Shown one piece after another: positions 47,852-61,998 of a DNA stretch of 64,000 nucleotides. Origin of the DNA: Sitta carolinensis. Taxonomy: Eukaryota > Chordata > Aves > Passeriformes > Sittidae. The stretch covers positions 108,023,910 through 108,087,909 of the forward strand of contig CM063284.1 in assembly GCA_032173965.1 (NCBI GenBank), given 5' to 3'. The notes beneath the pieces are model-generated. The model saw only the letters and a list, made by a program, of their open reading frames with translations, was not told the origin of the DNA and did no database searches. The position numbers were made by a program, and so were the translations under genes. Positions within the stretch are counted from its first letter, which is position 1. Each line of letters opens with the position of its first letter.

Positions 47852-50681
47852 CTTAGTCCCTATTCTTAATGGAAGATCATACCAGACCTCATTTCTCTTA
47901 CCAGAAGTCAGTTAATTCTAATTTCTGTTCTGAATTCTTTCTCTGGAAACTGTGCCAAAGTTCCCTGTTACCTTAAATAACTTTTTTTTCTTCTCAGAGT
48001 TTACTTCTGTGGTGTATGAATCATCTTCTCAGCTTGTCTATATCTGGCGTGGTCCTCTAGAACAGCATCTTTTGAAATATGATCTAGATGTTAGGTCATG
48101 GTCTCTTCTGAATGTGTCCCTTTTCACACTTCATGTAGGAGACCACTACTGTGTACAGCCTTTCTGATGAACTGTGCCAGTATCTTGCACAACAACATTA
48201 TGGATTTTATTATCTCTGCTGGAAATAATGTGTCCAAATGTTTACTTCACTCCATAGCAAATCCTGAGCACATATCTCTAATTGATAAGACTTTGAGCTT
48301 AGATGTTGCTGCAACAATTAATTGATGCATTCCTAACTGTTAATCTGTGATCTCATTCTTCTTATTTAATTCTCAAGGAATTTTGGTTTTTGTGCACCTG
48401 ATTCTGGTTCCATCACCCTGTGCTGCTTATGCCTGTGCCACCCTGCATTGTGTCACCCACAAATGTACTCATTTCCAGTGCATTTACCTCTTCCTGCTCT
48501 GAGCTTCTAAAACTTAGCTTTGAGGTAGACCACAAATAACTTTTTTGTGACAACTTCCCTTTCAGAGTGTCTACCAGCATAACTGTACAAATTAAAAAGC
48601 TGTCACACGTCTAGTTAGTCTGATAGCTGCTCCTATACAGAAAAATGTGTCACCACATCAGTATCAGGATGAACTGATCTGGATACCTATTTAAATTTAA
48701 AGAAAAATTAAGAGACTTCTACATTTCTGGCAATGGCATCAGTTGGAATAATATTTATTCACTTGAACCCTTTCTCCTAGCACTCCATATAGCCTTAAAC
48801 TTTCAGTGAGCTTCACAAAAAATCAAGCAAAGAAAGGTATATGACACTCTCTATCTTTAATAAAACAAGATAATACAAAAAAACTTGCATTCTTCTAAAA
48901 TCAAATTCTAGCATATGAGGTGCAGAAGTTCAGGGATTTGGGAAGGAGATGAACACAAATAAACATGCTGTGAATCTCAGCAAAGCCAACTGTATGTGTT
49001 TGTAAATCATTAGCAAGGTTTACAACACCCCTGGTCCCCTATGACTTGAATTTAAAGGCCATTTTAATTCAGTCTCAAAAAACCTAGGGAAATAAGAGAT
49101 TATGAAAGAGGCAGAAATACAGTACTAAAATCATACGTTGCCTGACTATAAAGAGTACATCTAATATGAGCACTTCTTTTGGCCTGTCCTCCTGTTGGAT
49201 CTAGCTATGAATGATGACTGTGGAATCAGAGGATCAGAGAAGGAGGCCAGGGAGTTCCAGCAGCCAGCTGCAATGCCAAATGATTTTATGTCCTGCCTGC
49301 AGGAGTCCTCTGTTTTTCCATTCTGAGAAATTCAGTTGATGGGCCCCTGGGTATGAGGGGAATTCCTGGGTTACTCAGGCACAAGTAGACTGTCCCTGTA
49401 GCAGTCTTGCACCCCAGAAACTACACAGAAGACCTCTGATTGCCACCAAGAGCAGAAGGAAAGTTCTACTTTGCATCTCTCCCTGCCTTGAGGCTAGTAT
49501 TATTTCCATATCCAAGAAGAGTGAAATGGCAAGTTTTTTATATATAGAAATTGGGAACAATTCTGGAAGTGTTAATATGCTAGTGTGATATATATTATAT
49601 AAATAATCCCAGGGACATAATTCAAGAATGCACAGAGAATAGAGAGTCACTGCTGGAGACCAGACATAAAAATGGTCTCTCATAACAGCTTGGGATTGAT
49701 CTGGGCTCGTACGTCAAAGGGCAAATAGAATGGAAGTAGCAATTTCATTACTGCATCTGTCAAAAGAATGTATTAATTGATCCAAATTCTTTACTGTCTT
49801 TAATGGATTGAGCTGCCAGAGAGAATTAATGTCTCACAAATTTGGGTTATTATAGGTTAGGATGCTCACAAGCTTGTCAGAAGAAAAATGGTCTCCCTAC
49901 AACAAAACTGATGGCTAAGCTGAGCTTCTCCAAGTGCTAAGAAGAAATTGTGCTAAATGAACATATTTAAAATATGTTTTCAAAATAAAGGAAAACAAAA
50001 GGAGCAAATCAAAGAACTTTTCTGCTGTCCAATCTTACATTAAATAACTTGATTCAAATTTAGCAATCCCTTGCATAAAGATCTAAAGAACAACATTACT
50101 GCAGATTAATATTTAAAAGAAAGGTACCTTTGGGGTAGGCTAGAAGACAAAATTCACCATTACTTACATGCAGTGAATTCTCACTCTTTTTTTAACAAAA
50201 TAAGAAAATTCTATACATAGAAATAGTGTTCCACTATGGACTAATTAGGTAGAAGCTGAAAACAGTGTTCACAGTGAAAAACAACACTGACAGATCCTGC
50301 ATGTGGACATAGGACTTGCTTTCTGTGTGAGGCTTGAGGTCTGAGCTTTTGACAACTTTACATTACGCAGTGCTCGAGGACAGGCAGGGATTGTGGCTGA
50401 TACAGTGAGGAATGCATGGATACAGTAACTGAATCTTTCATAAGGATTGGTATTTTCTCTACGACAGTTATAGCCAGTCTCTGCTACTCTCTCCTTATAA
50501 AGCCTTTGTTTGATAGACTTTCTTCCTCTGTTGTCCCGTGTTTTGGGCAGTGATGCTTTTTTTTTCTCTATTTTGGACAGAGAGAAAGAGAGAAAAAAAA
50601 AGCCAGAAAGAATGGGAACTGAAATGAAAATAGTCTTTTGATATGTAGTGCTATTTGTCACTCTTCACCCAAAAAGCACAG
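47852..50681. other. Unique DNA; possible very old repeat at 48.0-48.6 kb
   Basis: The stretch 48000-48560 has the even, T-rich, stop-poor texture of an antisense LINE remnant (for example TGTGTCACCCACAAATGTAC near 48449), but I could not align it to CR1 with confidence. A 130-codon minus-strand frame at 50269-50661 has no recognisable domain. Confidence 0.3.
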
Positions 50682-50713
50682 GTCTGGAAAATGTTAACTG
50701 TCTGGAAAATGTT
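50682..50713. repeat. 19-bp local duplication
   Basis: GTCTGGAAAATGTT occurs at 50682 and, after AAC, again at about 50699 as TGTCTGGAAAATGTTTT. Short slippage-type duplication. Confidence 0.7.
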
Positions 50714-53579
50714 TTCCCACCTTTTAACAAAAAAGTCCTTATAATTCATGTTCTGCCAGCAAGCGGGATTCTGGTATAAAAAAGGTCACACAGAACTCAG
50801 ATACTTTTATTCAGAAGTCTTGCAATGAAGCTTCATAGCTAGAGCTAGCAAGCTGCTTTCCTTTACACAACCAACTGCTTACTGCAACTACAGTGATGGT
50901 CATAATGTCTTCTTTTCCTCAGTGAAATCCCTGCCCATGGGGACTAGTAACAGAGAGTGTTCATCTGGGATTTCCAAACCACAGAGGAAAATGCAAGCAC
51001 ACTATAACAGAGAAAAGAAAGAAAGAAAAAAAAAATCTAAATTTAATTCTTTGGTTTTGCAAAAATCCCAAACATTTGAGCCAATTAATTGCCAAATTTT
51101 CAGGCTGTGGTCAGAATTTACACTCATTCATTTCAATAAATTGCCATTACCACTATTTGAAATGTTATTAAACATTATATAGAGCTGGTGCAAAGCCTCT
51201 GTTAATCTCTCCATCTGACAAAGGATCCTGGTTCTATAAACATGCACTGGGTTTACAGGTCCTTGCCATCCCCCTGCAGTCTTTCTTAAGACACTGAGAA
51301 GCAGTAGGGTGGGAAAGCAACATCAGTGGTTCCCAAGCTGTCTTCTGGCAGTCCTGCAGTGCAGGCTTCCCAGCATCCATCTCGTATGTTCCCAGGATGA
51401 GGAGAGCTGGGATGATGCAGGTGATCTGGTGATCATTAATGGTTTGCCTCCTTCATAACTGGAAGTCTGAATTTTGCAGCAGTTCCTGGACAAAAACAGC
51501 TTGTTTCTTGGCACAGGACAGGGCATATCGGCTGCATTTGAGCTGCTCAAGCATAACTCACAAGCTGTCTACTCTTGCCCTAAATTTAGAATCTCATTAA
51601 ACTCCTCATGTTATTTTATACTGCCTTTACATAATGTTAAATAAGTGGAATTTTTGATTTATAACCGTTGGCTTACATGTTGTCAATCTGTTAAGGAAAC
51701 TGACATAAAGAGATGAATGCTACATCCTGCCTATAGTGTTCCCAGGGTGAACTTTTGCCCACAGACACTGAAAGCCAGTGCATCCAGTCTGGTAACCGTT
51801 ACTGCCACCATAGTCCGCAGGGAAACAGGTGGACACTGACATAACCAGGACCTTTCTCTTCAAGGATTTAAAACTGAAGCAAAACACTTTCAGTGCAAGC
51901 AAAAACTGCATATAGTTCCAAGAAAAGCAAAGGACACCTGGGATGATAGCTCTCTTAGCAGTCTGGTTTAGAAGAGGTGCAGCTGCATCACAGACCAGCT
52001 AAGCTTTCACAGAGATCGTTTTGGTACATCCAAGGAGAAAGGATTGCAATAATCCATATCATAAAAAAAACCTCAAACTTGAATTACAGAGACCTGGTTC
52101 CCCTCCAAAGTTGGATTTCCTTGCCATCCACAGGCATTCCTTTCAGTGATTGTCATAAGCACCCAAGAGTGGAGGAAAGCCTGAGTAGCTGAATCTGGTG
52201 CTATAACCGAAACAAGGGATGGCAGCAGTCCACCTGTGAGGCTATTCGTGTCGCTCTTTCCTCTCATCAACGTTACGGACAGGACATAACTTATTTAAGG
52301 ACATAACCTATTTAAGAACTTACAAGTCCTTTTTTTTGGCCTTGAGCCAGGTCCTTCTCATCTCAAATCCCATTTTTCAGTGAATTAGGATATCATTCGT
52401 GTTTGACATTTAAGGCACTGTAAACAGACATTATCTTCTGTGGCGTAAGCTCACCAAAACTAAGAAAAGTAGCATTCAACAGGTGTTTGCCAGGTGAGAG
52501 CTATTGGGGAAGAAAGTAGAGGAAGTCCCTAATAAACAGCCTCAGACTTTTCAGAGAGGAAGGGAAAGGAATGAGATTTCCCCATTCTCCCAAATTTCTC
52601 AGGCAAGTCAGCAGCGTCAAATGTCAAGTATGCTAAAACAGGACTGGGACTTGCTAGAACAACAAGGGCTCACCTGCTGGGAGCCCCAAGCAGATCATCT
52701 ATCAGTGGCAAAGGACTCTCTGTTCCTACACATACACCAGCATGAAACTTCCCTGGCACTCAGTGAAGCCTAACTTTGCAAAACTTGGTCTGACACCAGC
52801 TCCTCAGTGTTGATGTGAAACAGGACATGGCTGGGGCTGTGGAGGGCACTGATGTCAAAGTGATGACTTCTTAGCAGGGCATATCAGTTAAGAACTGGGC
52901 AAATGAACAAGGTGAAAAAGAAAAGAGAGCCAATGGATGGTTTCAAGTCCCTTATCTGATCTGCAGAATCCTAACTGCTGTTTCAACATCATTTTTCTGT
53001 GAAGTTGATGAGGTCTGAGGCTAAATTAAAACTCTGAAAATCCTAAAAGTGTAGAAAAAAAAAACAAAACCAAAAATAAACAAACAAAAAATCCCTGTGA
53101 AAGACAGTCTTGGCAGAGTAGTAGATGTCCAAGTTTTCAAAGTCAGGAGGTTCACGAGCTCAATAAGAGAATGCAGTCCCTGGACACTGAATTATGGTAT
53201 CTTTATTTCTAGCATTTCTAATTAACGTCTCTTTCCAGAGTTTGATACTAAACTGCAAAGCTTAAAGCAGTGGCTACATCTCAGTATAGAGAAGATGTAT
53301 ATATACATTAGCCTTCATTTCTTGAAAACCCTTCGTGTATTAGAACTGAAAGCATAAACACTTTTATAGAAAGACAAAGCCTAGATATCTTAACAGTGAT
53401 TTTGTACATTTGACTCCTGCAAAAGTGGCAGGCCTGTGTCAGACAGCCGTTTTCAACTTTTGTGCTTTGAAAAGTGCTGAAAACATAGTAGCACTAATGC
53501 TTTTCCAAGGTTTGTTAACCTTGCTGGCTAAACAGCTGCTCTCTGTCATTTTAGGGTTGAAAAGGAGTTAGAATGGCCT
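50714..53579. other. Unique DNA, small tandem duplication
   Basis: Includes an A-rich patch at 51004-51036, a two-copy 17/18-bp repeat GGACATAACTTATTTAA / GGACATAACCTATTTAA at 52282-52315, and an A-rich (CAAA/ACAAA) patch at 53054-53091. Nothing else recognised. Confidence 0.45.
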
Positions 53580-53830
53580 TGGCATTGCCAGAATTTGGGA
53601 AGCTGTGCTCTAAAAGCTTCGGACCAATTTCCCTCTTAGTGAAGGATGATTGGCAAATGTTGACAAGCTGAGACGTTCACATCGTGTGATGATGAATGTC
53701 ACAGACATTAAATAGAGCCACTGCAAAATTTAATGGCTGCTTTAGTTACCTCATTTCCTATTAGAAAAGGTCACTTATTGTCCTAGCTCACATGATTAAT
53801 GTAAGCTCCTGTATCTTTATGGGGTATATC
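53580..53830. promoter_or_regulatory. Candidate conserved noncoding element
   Basis: Non-repetitive block with CACATCGTGTGATGATGAAT near 53678, ATTAAATAGAGCCACTGCAA near 53708, AAATTTAATGGCTGCTTTAG near 53728 and CACATGATTAATGTAAGCTC near 53789. No coding frame. Regulatory role inferred from texture only. Confidence 0.2.
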
Positions 53831-56800
53831 TACAATATGTGCTTTGTTTGTTCTTCTTTTCAGACTATATCAAGGTTTACTACTCAATGTGAATTTAGAT
53901 TTGTTGTTGAATACAGGCATTTTTCCAGAAAGCTTGTGTAAGCTCTCCTGCTGGGAAGAGGCTTATGTCTGGGGCCTTAACAACATTTGTAGCCCACTTT
54001 AGTACAATTTACTCCGGTGGGATGGCTGAAATTCATGCCCGCAGTGCCATTTTAAATAAACAAATTACTAAATCCTCACAGCAATTCTCTACTTTCATTC
54101 TGTGAATTTGAAACAGGATTTTTTTTTTTTTTAAATCACTGTTATTTTCCTGAGGTCTGAGCAGGTTAATGCTGTCCATACAAAGGAAAAGCATTAACAA
54201 GTTGTAGTTTCCTCATTCCAAGGATTTTCACCTAATATTGATGATCTTAGGTCCTTCCAATTAGTCTTATTGATGGGACATTGAGAAATGAAACATGCTT
54301 TTCTTCTAACAGGAAGGGACAAGTGACTTTGAACAGGACCTGGCACAGATTGGTAGGCAAGGTAACATTTGGTACAGGAATATTCATTTGATTTAGGAAC
54401 CCTCAGTCAACTACTGTAAAGTAGTTTGTCCTTAACCTCAAATATTTAGGCTCAATATTCTTTACTCTGAAGTCAGTCACCTAGACAGCCAAATGCAGCT
54501 GTACATCAGCAAAAATGGAAGACAATAGTGAAACTAAAAGCCATGAGATTTTAAAATTTACTACACTTCCCAATTCAACCATATTACTTCATTATTCCAC
54601 AGTCAATTTACAATTCAGATAAGACCTATCCTACCCACCGTCCTGAAGTCTGTTCTTATTATCAGTATTTTCTACTTTGCTTCACAGACTTTTACAGAGG
54701 CAAGGCACTAAACAAAGAAGTTTAAATAGCTGAGCTAAACACCTGCCACAGAAGTCCAATTGTGCATTTGCGGTATATCTAATACAGCCATATCTATAGG
54801 ATAAAATGTAACAATTTTATGACAAGCTAATGTCACAGACAGGCCATCCTTCTAAACTCCTGAATTATTAATAGATATGCCAAACCTGTGAGGAATTCTA
54901 AAAGGCAGGCATTTATACAACAATTTCCAGGTTATTAGGAAATAAAAGTAGAAATGGAGATGAGATATTTCATGTATATTGTGTCTGAACCTAAAAATCT
55001 ACAGCTTGATTTTGCTTCTGAGTTTTGAGCCCCAAGCTTTGTTTAGCTTTCATTTGTTGCTGTAGCTACCCCTACACCCTGTCCAGCACAAGCTTTAAAG
55101 CAAAAGAGGTGGTTGAACGTTTTTACCTAATACTCTTCAAGGTATCACAGATGTCTCCTATTAAAGCAAGATCATCTTATGCTGGTACACTAAACTGCTG
55201 AATATGGATAGCAATTATTTACCACAATTTAAAGACATTAAGAACTTGTCAGAATCAAATCAATTCTTGGTTAAGTAAGGTACATTTATAATTGCCAGTT
55301 GATGAAACTAATATGGATTTTATTTTAAACAGAGAGAGAAAGAAAATATTCATCATCTTTGCCATTTTTATGGAGTTATTCGGAGAATGAATTATTGATT
55401 ATAGGCACAGGACAAGTGAGCAGTCTCCAGATATTTAGGTACTTATCAGACTAAGAAGTATGATTATGTTCAAATGCAGAATTGTGACAAAATGGGTGCA
55501 GTGGCTGACAGTTCATTGACAGTGGAGAACAGCTACGCATGGTTTGAATCAATTGTACAGAATCAGGCAAAATAAGAAAGAATTTGGTTCCAGGTAATGC
55601 ACAACTCAGGAAGAAAGCATTAATGTCAAAAAAATCTCAAAAAAGAAATGCCCCTCCCCTATCTTCCACATTTCTGGGAAGGCCCCATTCACAACTGGTC
55701 CCCAAAGTGGCAGTTCTGTGCCAGTACAGAGGTCCTTGTGTTCCCACAGCAAGCCTGCAAGAGAGGGGAGGAGAATTCAGGTGGTCACCTGCTCCAAAAC
55801 TTTTGGCACAGCACTTGGATTGCTCCCATGAGTAGGTTAGATGCAATTGCATAGCTGTAGGCCAATGTACACTGATTAGGGATCAACCATTAATTTTTTA
55901 TTATATTTGAGGGAGGTATAGTATTAGAAATAATTTGCCTTCAACTGTTTCCTTGCTATCAAAGGTCATGCTCTGCATTTTGAGCTACATAAAGGCAGAG
56001 CATGATCTTTCTTTGTGAGATAACTTCACTAATGCCATTTTCAGCTGTGCTTATTAATAGTCACACAAGGATGTGATTTAGGCAACAGCATAATGATAAA
56101 ATAAATTGTTACATTTGGTTAATGTTATAATTTGTTGGTGCAGCTATGTATGTGTGGCTTGGGTCACCATCTTCATAGAATTGTGTAGCAAGAATAACCT
56201 TTGATGCTAAAAGAGATCCTGCTGTTGACATTTTGACTGGAAGGTTTTCATGGGGCTACTGAGAATGATATACAAACTGCTCTTTGAAAGGTCATACATA
56301 TGTGTGTATTGATTTAAAATTTAGAGATGCTTTCAGCAATCAAGAGGTACAGGTTTCTGCGAACATCTGTCAAAAGCTCCGCATGGGTTTCTTTTAGGAC
56401 TGCAGTAGAGCGTTCATAAAGCTAAATTAAAACAGGGATTTAATTCTAATTATTTATTTGCCCTTTAAGAAATATTGAGCATTTGGAACAAAATCCAGCT
56501 CATTTTTGTTTGGAAAACTGAATCTCAGTAGTTAGACTGGAACTATAGTTCCTGTTTTGGTCACTGACCTCTGTTAGAGTTAAGTGAATAGTATTTTAGT
56601 ATAAAACATTTGCACCACCTGTGATGTGTTATGTTCCAATATATTTCAGACCACTGAACTGAGATTTTTTAAAGCTGACTATATAGATATACAGCTGCAT
56701 ATATTTGAAATTTTAAGAAGCTGTTTTCATAGGAGTTTACCATATAATGGGGAAGACTTTAAATTTTCATTTGCAAAATACCATCAAAATGAGATAGTAG

Positions 56801-57428
56801 ATGCTTGTCATTTGTAAGTAAATAAATCCTGATCCTGGAGGGGAAAATGCACATTGGATTACTCAGTGCAATAGCTCACTTGTCAGTCCTTTGGATAAAC
56901 TGATGATTAAAAAAAAGCACTTTGTAATGCGTGATTTAACCCTACTGATTTCATTATAATGAGCTGAATGAGACACGTATGATGGAGTGACTTAAGATAT
57001 GTGAATCTCTTGACTGTAAAGGGAGGCACAATATGCCACCCACACAAACAATTTGAGACCCTGCTGGTCCTTCATAGGTTCGTTGTGGAGGAAAATGCAA
57101 AATTCTCGAGTTATAACAATATTTCATTGTCACAGTGGTGGTATTACTATTATTTAACTTTGGTGCTTGGTCCTCCAAGCATGGTCCACAAAGCTGTCTA
57201 CAGCGACAACACAACATGTAGGAAAACAAAAAGACTCCCAATCAGCTCAAACTTCCTGAACAAAATCATCTCCCTAAAAAAAAATCCAAGATAAAAGTCA
57301 TGTTATTTAATTTCATTATTTTTGGTGAAATAGCTGCTACAAAAATGTACCAGGCTCTGTCAAAGCTTTTCAGTGGAGGAAGAAAACATTGATCCTTATC
57401 AGATTTATTCATGAAATCGGGCTTCATA
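53831..57428. other. Unique AT-rich DNA
   Basis: Contains a poly-T run at about 54119-54132. A GC-richer patch at 55584-55854 gives three overlapping 68-83-codon frames on both strands, treated as chance. No transposon recognised. Confidence 0.4.
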
Positions 57429-57481
57429 TATTTATTTATTTGTTTATTTGTTTATTTATTTATTTATTTATTTATTTATTT
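57429..57481. repeat. (TTTA)n microsatellite
   Basis: About 13 TTTA units with two TTTG variants near the 5' side. Simple repeat, likely length-variable. Confidence 0.95.
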
Positions 57482-60400
57482 GGGCTTTGGACTTACTTAA
57501 CCACGTCTTAACCGCATCTTTTTTGTGTTCTGGTCATGCTCAAAAGCAGGTCCTGATTCAGGGGGGACCTGCAGTAGCTCTAGTACAGTGGAGCTGGGCC
57601 AGCAACTCAACTGCAATCCTGAGGATCAAAACTTTTCATAGAGAAACTTAAAACATACTTAAGTCACTTTTGGGATCTGTGCCCAAGTTTCTGTCTGGCA
57701 TATTCTCTCCAGCTTCTGCATAACTGGAGTGTTTTTTAAGGGCCCTGTAAAAAGGATGTTGTAGGGACTGGAAAGCAAAGTCTGATAGGGGATGGAAACA
57801 TGGATGAAGTCAGTGGCATATCTGGTGGGGAATTAGAGTGGAGTGCACCCCAAGGCTGCAGTGCCACTGTTTCCAGTTGCCAGTGTTCCCGCAGTGGTTG
57901 ATCAGCTGCCAGTCTTCTTCTTTGTAAGCTCTCAAGAGGCCGATTTGAAGATGGTGTGATAGTAAATGTCTTTCCTGAGTCCAATCCACCCACTGATCCC
58001 ACAGCCCACTCCTATCTCTACAGCCATAGATGCATAGGCCTATCATCTGTCACAGGATGCTCATCTTCCTGAGGCAGATTTTTCATGGCTGGAGAAAAGA
58101 ATTTCCATGTGGATCCATATATTTTAGGCATATAACCTGTAGGGTAAAATCTAGTTCAAAACCTCTCATTCCTTTTCTTTATATGCCTTTTTAGTAATTT
58201 TGTACCTGTACACCTTAACTACTTTTTTTGGCTATTTTTCACACAACTTTTAATTAACAATAACTTTTCACATTAAAATTTAATTAATTTTTCCCCCATA
58301 GTGAATCATTGGTCAACAATTCACAGTAAGCCTTATTAAAATCCAATGTAATTACTCTCTGCATGTACTGAGAACATTACAAACATTTGGTTCTTATGGT
58401 CACAATGATTAAGGAATTGAATTTTCTGAATATTATTGTTAGAGCTTACATGTCCACCAAATCAAATGTATTGGTCCTTTGTGTTAGGCTTGTAAAACTC
58501 CACTTCACCCAGCCAAGATATTAAGCTAAATCCTTTCTATCAGATTGAAATTGGAAAGGACTGTGCAGTTTGTATGAAAATTTGTAAGTGCCATTCTTCT
58601 CTTTGTTCTTATTGCTTGGATTGCTGATTGCATTCTCCTCTGTCTGCCTCACTGGATTTTCCACTAGGGATTTACAGCAGCTCACCATATAAAGAAGGAA
58701 AGAACAGAATAAGTAATGACCCATTGACGCCTGCCAATTCTGAAGAGGTTATTTACCTGGGGCTTTCAAGTATTTCATAATTATTTGACGCTACTCCTGG
58801 CTTTTGCCAAGTCCACATATTTCTGGACTCCTGCTGCAGGTTGCACAAATACATTCCAGGGCTCTAATTATGCACCGGCTCAGCCCACCACGTAGCTCTT
58901 CCACTCAATTTACAATGCTAACAGGTGTTCCTTAGGATTTAGTATATGATGTGCCACTCATCACATACCTGCCGTCGCTTCTTAGGTGTCAACTACTCAC
59001 TTTGCCTTCTTTGTCCCTCCTTACTCTCTATACTTATGTGTAAATCACCTCTATTCCAGACATCTGCCAGGTTCTTTCTGTGATGCTTCATAAAGGCCAC
59101 TTCATAATGAGTGTAGAAAGTAAACAGGTAAAAAATTTATTATTTAAATGAAGAAGATCACTGATCATTGCATTTCTAAGACCTGACCTGCATTTTCAAA
59201 GCAGAAGTTAACAGGACAGGATTAAATGTGCAAAAGAATTTTTTTGGCATTTTGATTTCTCAAAAGCTTTTAAGATAGAAAGATACCCCCACACTGCAGA
59301 GTAAGGATCAGTACCCTCACAAGTCTGAAGGCAGAGTGCATTTCCTTATAAATCAAAAGTGTTGGAGACCCTTAACTTCCATGTATTGCTCTGCAGGTAT
59401 TGACATTAAACCCTGATCCCATTCCAAGTGGGCTTGACATTGATTGACTAATCTACACTGGTAAAGGTGTCCCTTTGTGTGTCAGTGCCGGCATTTAGGG
59501 GCAAAGATCTACTTTCTTCTTCAAATGATTCAGCTAACTGGTCAACAACAACAATATCCTTGAAATTGTAGCCTTTTAGTGAATAAATCGTGCCAGAATG
59601 TCTGGTGAGCCCCTGTATTTGTACAGCTCCCTATGAGCTAGGTGGTCCTTTGCAAAAGAGGGAAGATAATTTTCCAGATTTTTTTTCATTATCAACAGAC
59701 ATGATACCTAGGACAAAATTATAGTGCATGCATGAAAAAATGACTAAAAGTCTAGAGAGAAAAACCCACAAAACACGTAAAGGGCTGTTAAGTAACAATG
59801 TTATGAAGCTTTCTTCCAGTGAAGATGTTGCAGAGTAAAATGTTTGAAACAAGCTATCAGGGGAAACCACTGCAGTGGGCCTGTCTGATTTTTTGCTGGT
59901 GTTTTCCTTCACTCACACCTGAGCCTTGGCTCTCACTTATTAGACCATTTCTGACATATCAACATAACCAGGAGATGCATTTGGACAGAGGTAGAAATCT
60001 AACTGGGAATGCCAATAACAGTTCATGACACAAGACAATTTTGTGTATTGATTCTCTTCAGAACAAATAAGTAAAGCCTGTAGGGAAGACGAGGGACAGA
60101 AAAGGGGGATTATATTAAGTATCACATGAAAAATTAAGTTCCTACTAGAGCTTTAAAATTTCTAGCTTCTTTCTCCTTCTTTTATTACCTTCCAGTATTA
60201 AATATTTCCTCTAATTATATAAATTTACTTTTGTGTTGGCAGGAGTTTTTACTCACAAAAAGAAGAACAGAGAGTTTTCTAAATCACAGCTAAGATCTAG
60301 CATCTACAGTTGCTGAATAAAAGAACCAAAATTTACACTTTCTTTGATGACAGACAGAAAAGTGTGATGTCAAAAGCTGTGTGAAACTTGGTGATAACAA

Positions 60401-61965
60401 CAGGAGCAGTCTGCACAGCTGAGGTAAGGGGTTTAAAACAGCTTTGCTGTCTGTGTGAGCTTGCAGCAATGTTCATTTTTTAGTTTTGAAAGTTACAAAG
60501 GAATAATTATACCCTTTAGCAGGGAATGAAAATGAAGAAAGGTGTTGTGGGCCCACAGTAAACTTTCTGATGGAGGAATTCTATGCTTTCAAACTTGCAA
60601 TGCTAGGTTAGACTTGCACATCATAAGCAAAGCACATTCCAGCTGATTAGGTTCTCCATCATGTGCTTTACAAGCCTGCTTCTTTAAAAATGCTTCCATA
60701 GTTAATTTTAATGCCTGTCACATAAACTATTAATGCCAGGACTCCAAAATGGTGCCAACACAACCAGTTGTAAGCTGGAGTATTTTATGGCTAAATACTA
60801 AGTGAAAATATGAAAATGAGAATAGAACATGCCTTGCTCAGCACTGTTTAACATTTTGTTTAGACTCTTCCATTTACAGCATGCATAACTTTCCACATCA
60901 GCCTTCCCTTATGTGTGTTTGATAGATGTTTGAGTGCATCCCTCAGCCCTGATGAAACAGGTGCTCCTGTAATACCCTCAGAAGAGCCACCTTTCATGGA
61001 GAATAAATGACAGCATTGGCAACTGCAGAACAAACACAAGTTGGCTACTGCATATTATCACAGCAAGGATTAGTCCTTATGAGAACTTTATTACACTTTG
61101 TTATACTTGTGACTAGGCAGCTGTGAAAACATGTAAGAATCCTACACAGATTTGCTATTTCATGCCAGCTCACTAAAACAAAGAAATGAGGCTAGGAGAA
61201 GCAGGGTATGTGCAACATAAATGGTGAGGTAAAGCTTAGCAAGCCTTTTCAACTTCATGGCATGCTGCAGGATGGAGAAGCTCATGAGGCTTGTAGCTAT
61301 CCAGCTCTCCAAGGCAGCTGGATTGAACATCACTCACTTGTCTGCTGGGGGAGTTCTTGTTTTAGCATTTGTGAGCTGGGAAGCTCAAGCAATTTTAGCA
61401 CACAAACTTCCCAGAACATGCCCTTCTCCATCTAAAAACTTGGCGACAGCAACTATTTCTCATTCCAGATTCCAAATATGTCCCAGGCCCACCTCTCCAT
61501 CCTTGATTCTTGGGCTGGAAATGCTGGTTTGTGCAGCTGATTAGAGAGTGCCTTAAACACCTGGTTATTCTCATTTCCCATTTGCATCTTCCCACCCTTC
61601 TCACTACTCCTCTGATTGCCTAATATGGCTGCAGAAAAAAATTAGCAAATAGAGACAAACTAAACATGTCTACTTTAAGGAAAATTTGAGCTCTTCACTG
61701 CAGTGTCATCATCCCTGTCTTCAGCCCTGAGATGGCAGCAAACCTAAGAAAAACACAAGGAGTATTAGGTGTAAGGATGAAAATGGCCACTGATGCACTA
61801 TAAACTCCCTTCATACCATAATCTTCACAAAACTCTGCAATTCTCTCCCTTCATTCCCAGGCAATGGGTGTAGAAGACACCCACCTGCTCCCAAAAGTAT
61901 AAGGCTTTTGCTAATGCAGCTTGATAAAATACCAAACAGCAATTATTAGTGGTCTTGGGGGATGG
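57482..61965. other. Unique DNA, nothing recognised
   Basis: No exon, RNA gene or transposon recognised. Open frames of 60-95 codons overlap on both strands without coding character. Confidence 0.4.
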
Positions 61966-61998
61966 GGTGTGTGTGTGAGTGTGTGTGTGGGTGTGTGT
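61966..61998. repeat. (GT)n microsatellite, interrupted
   Basis: GTGTGTGTGAGTGTGTGTGT followed by GGGTGTGTGT. Simple repeat with A and G interruptions. Confidence 0.9.

Noticed and set aside
48000..48560. Possible antisense LINE remnant
   Set aside because: Scattered CR1-like words only; no continuous alignment could be made by eye.
50269..50661. 130-codon minus-strand open frame
   Set aside because: No recognisable domain, low-complexity Lys/Ser segments and no splice or promoter context; a frame of this length can occur by chance in 64 kb.
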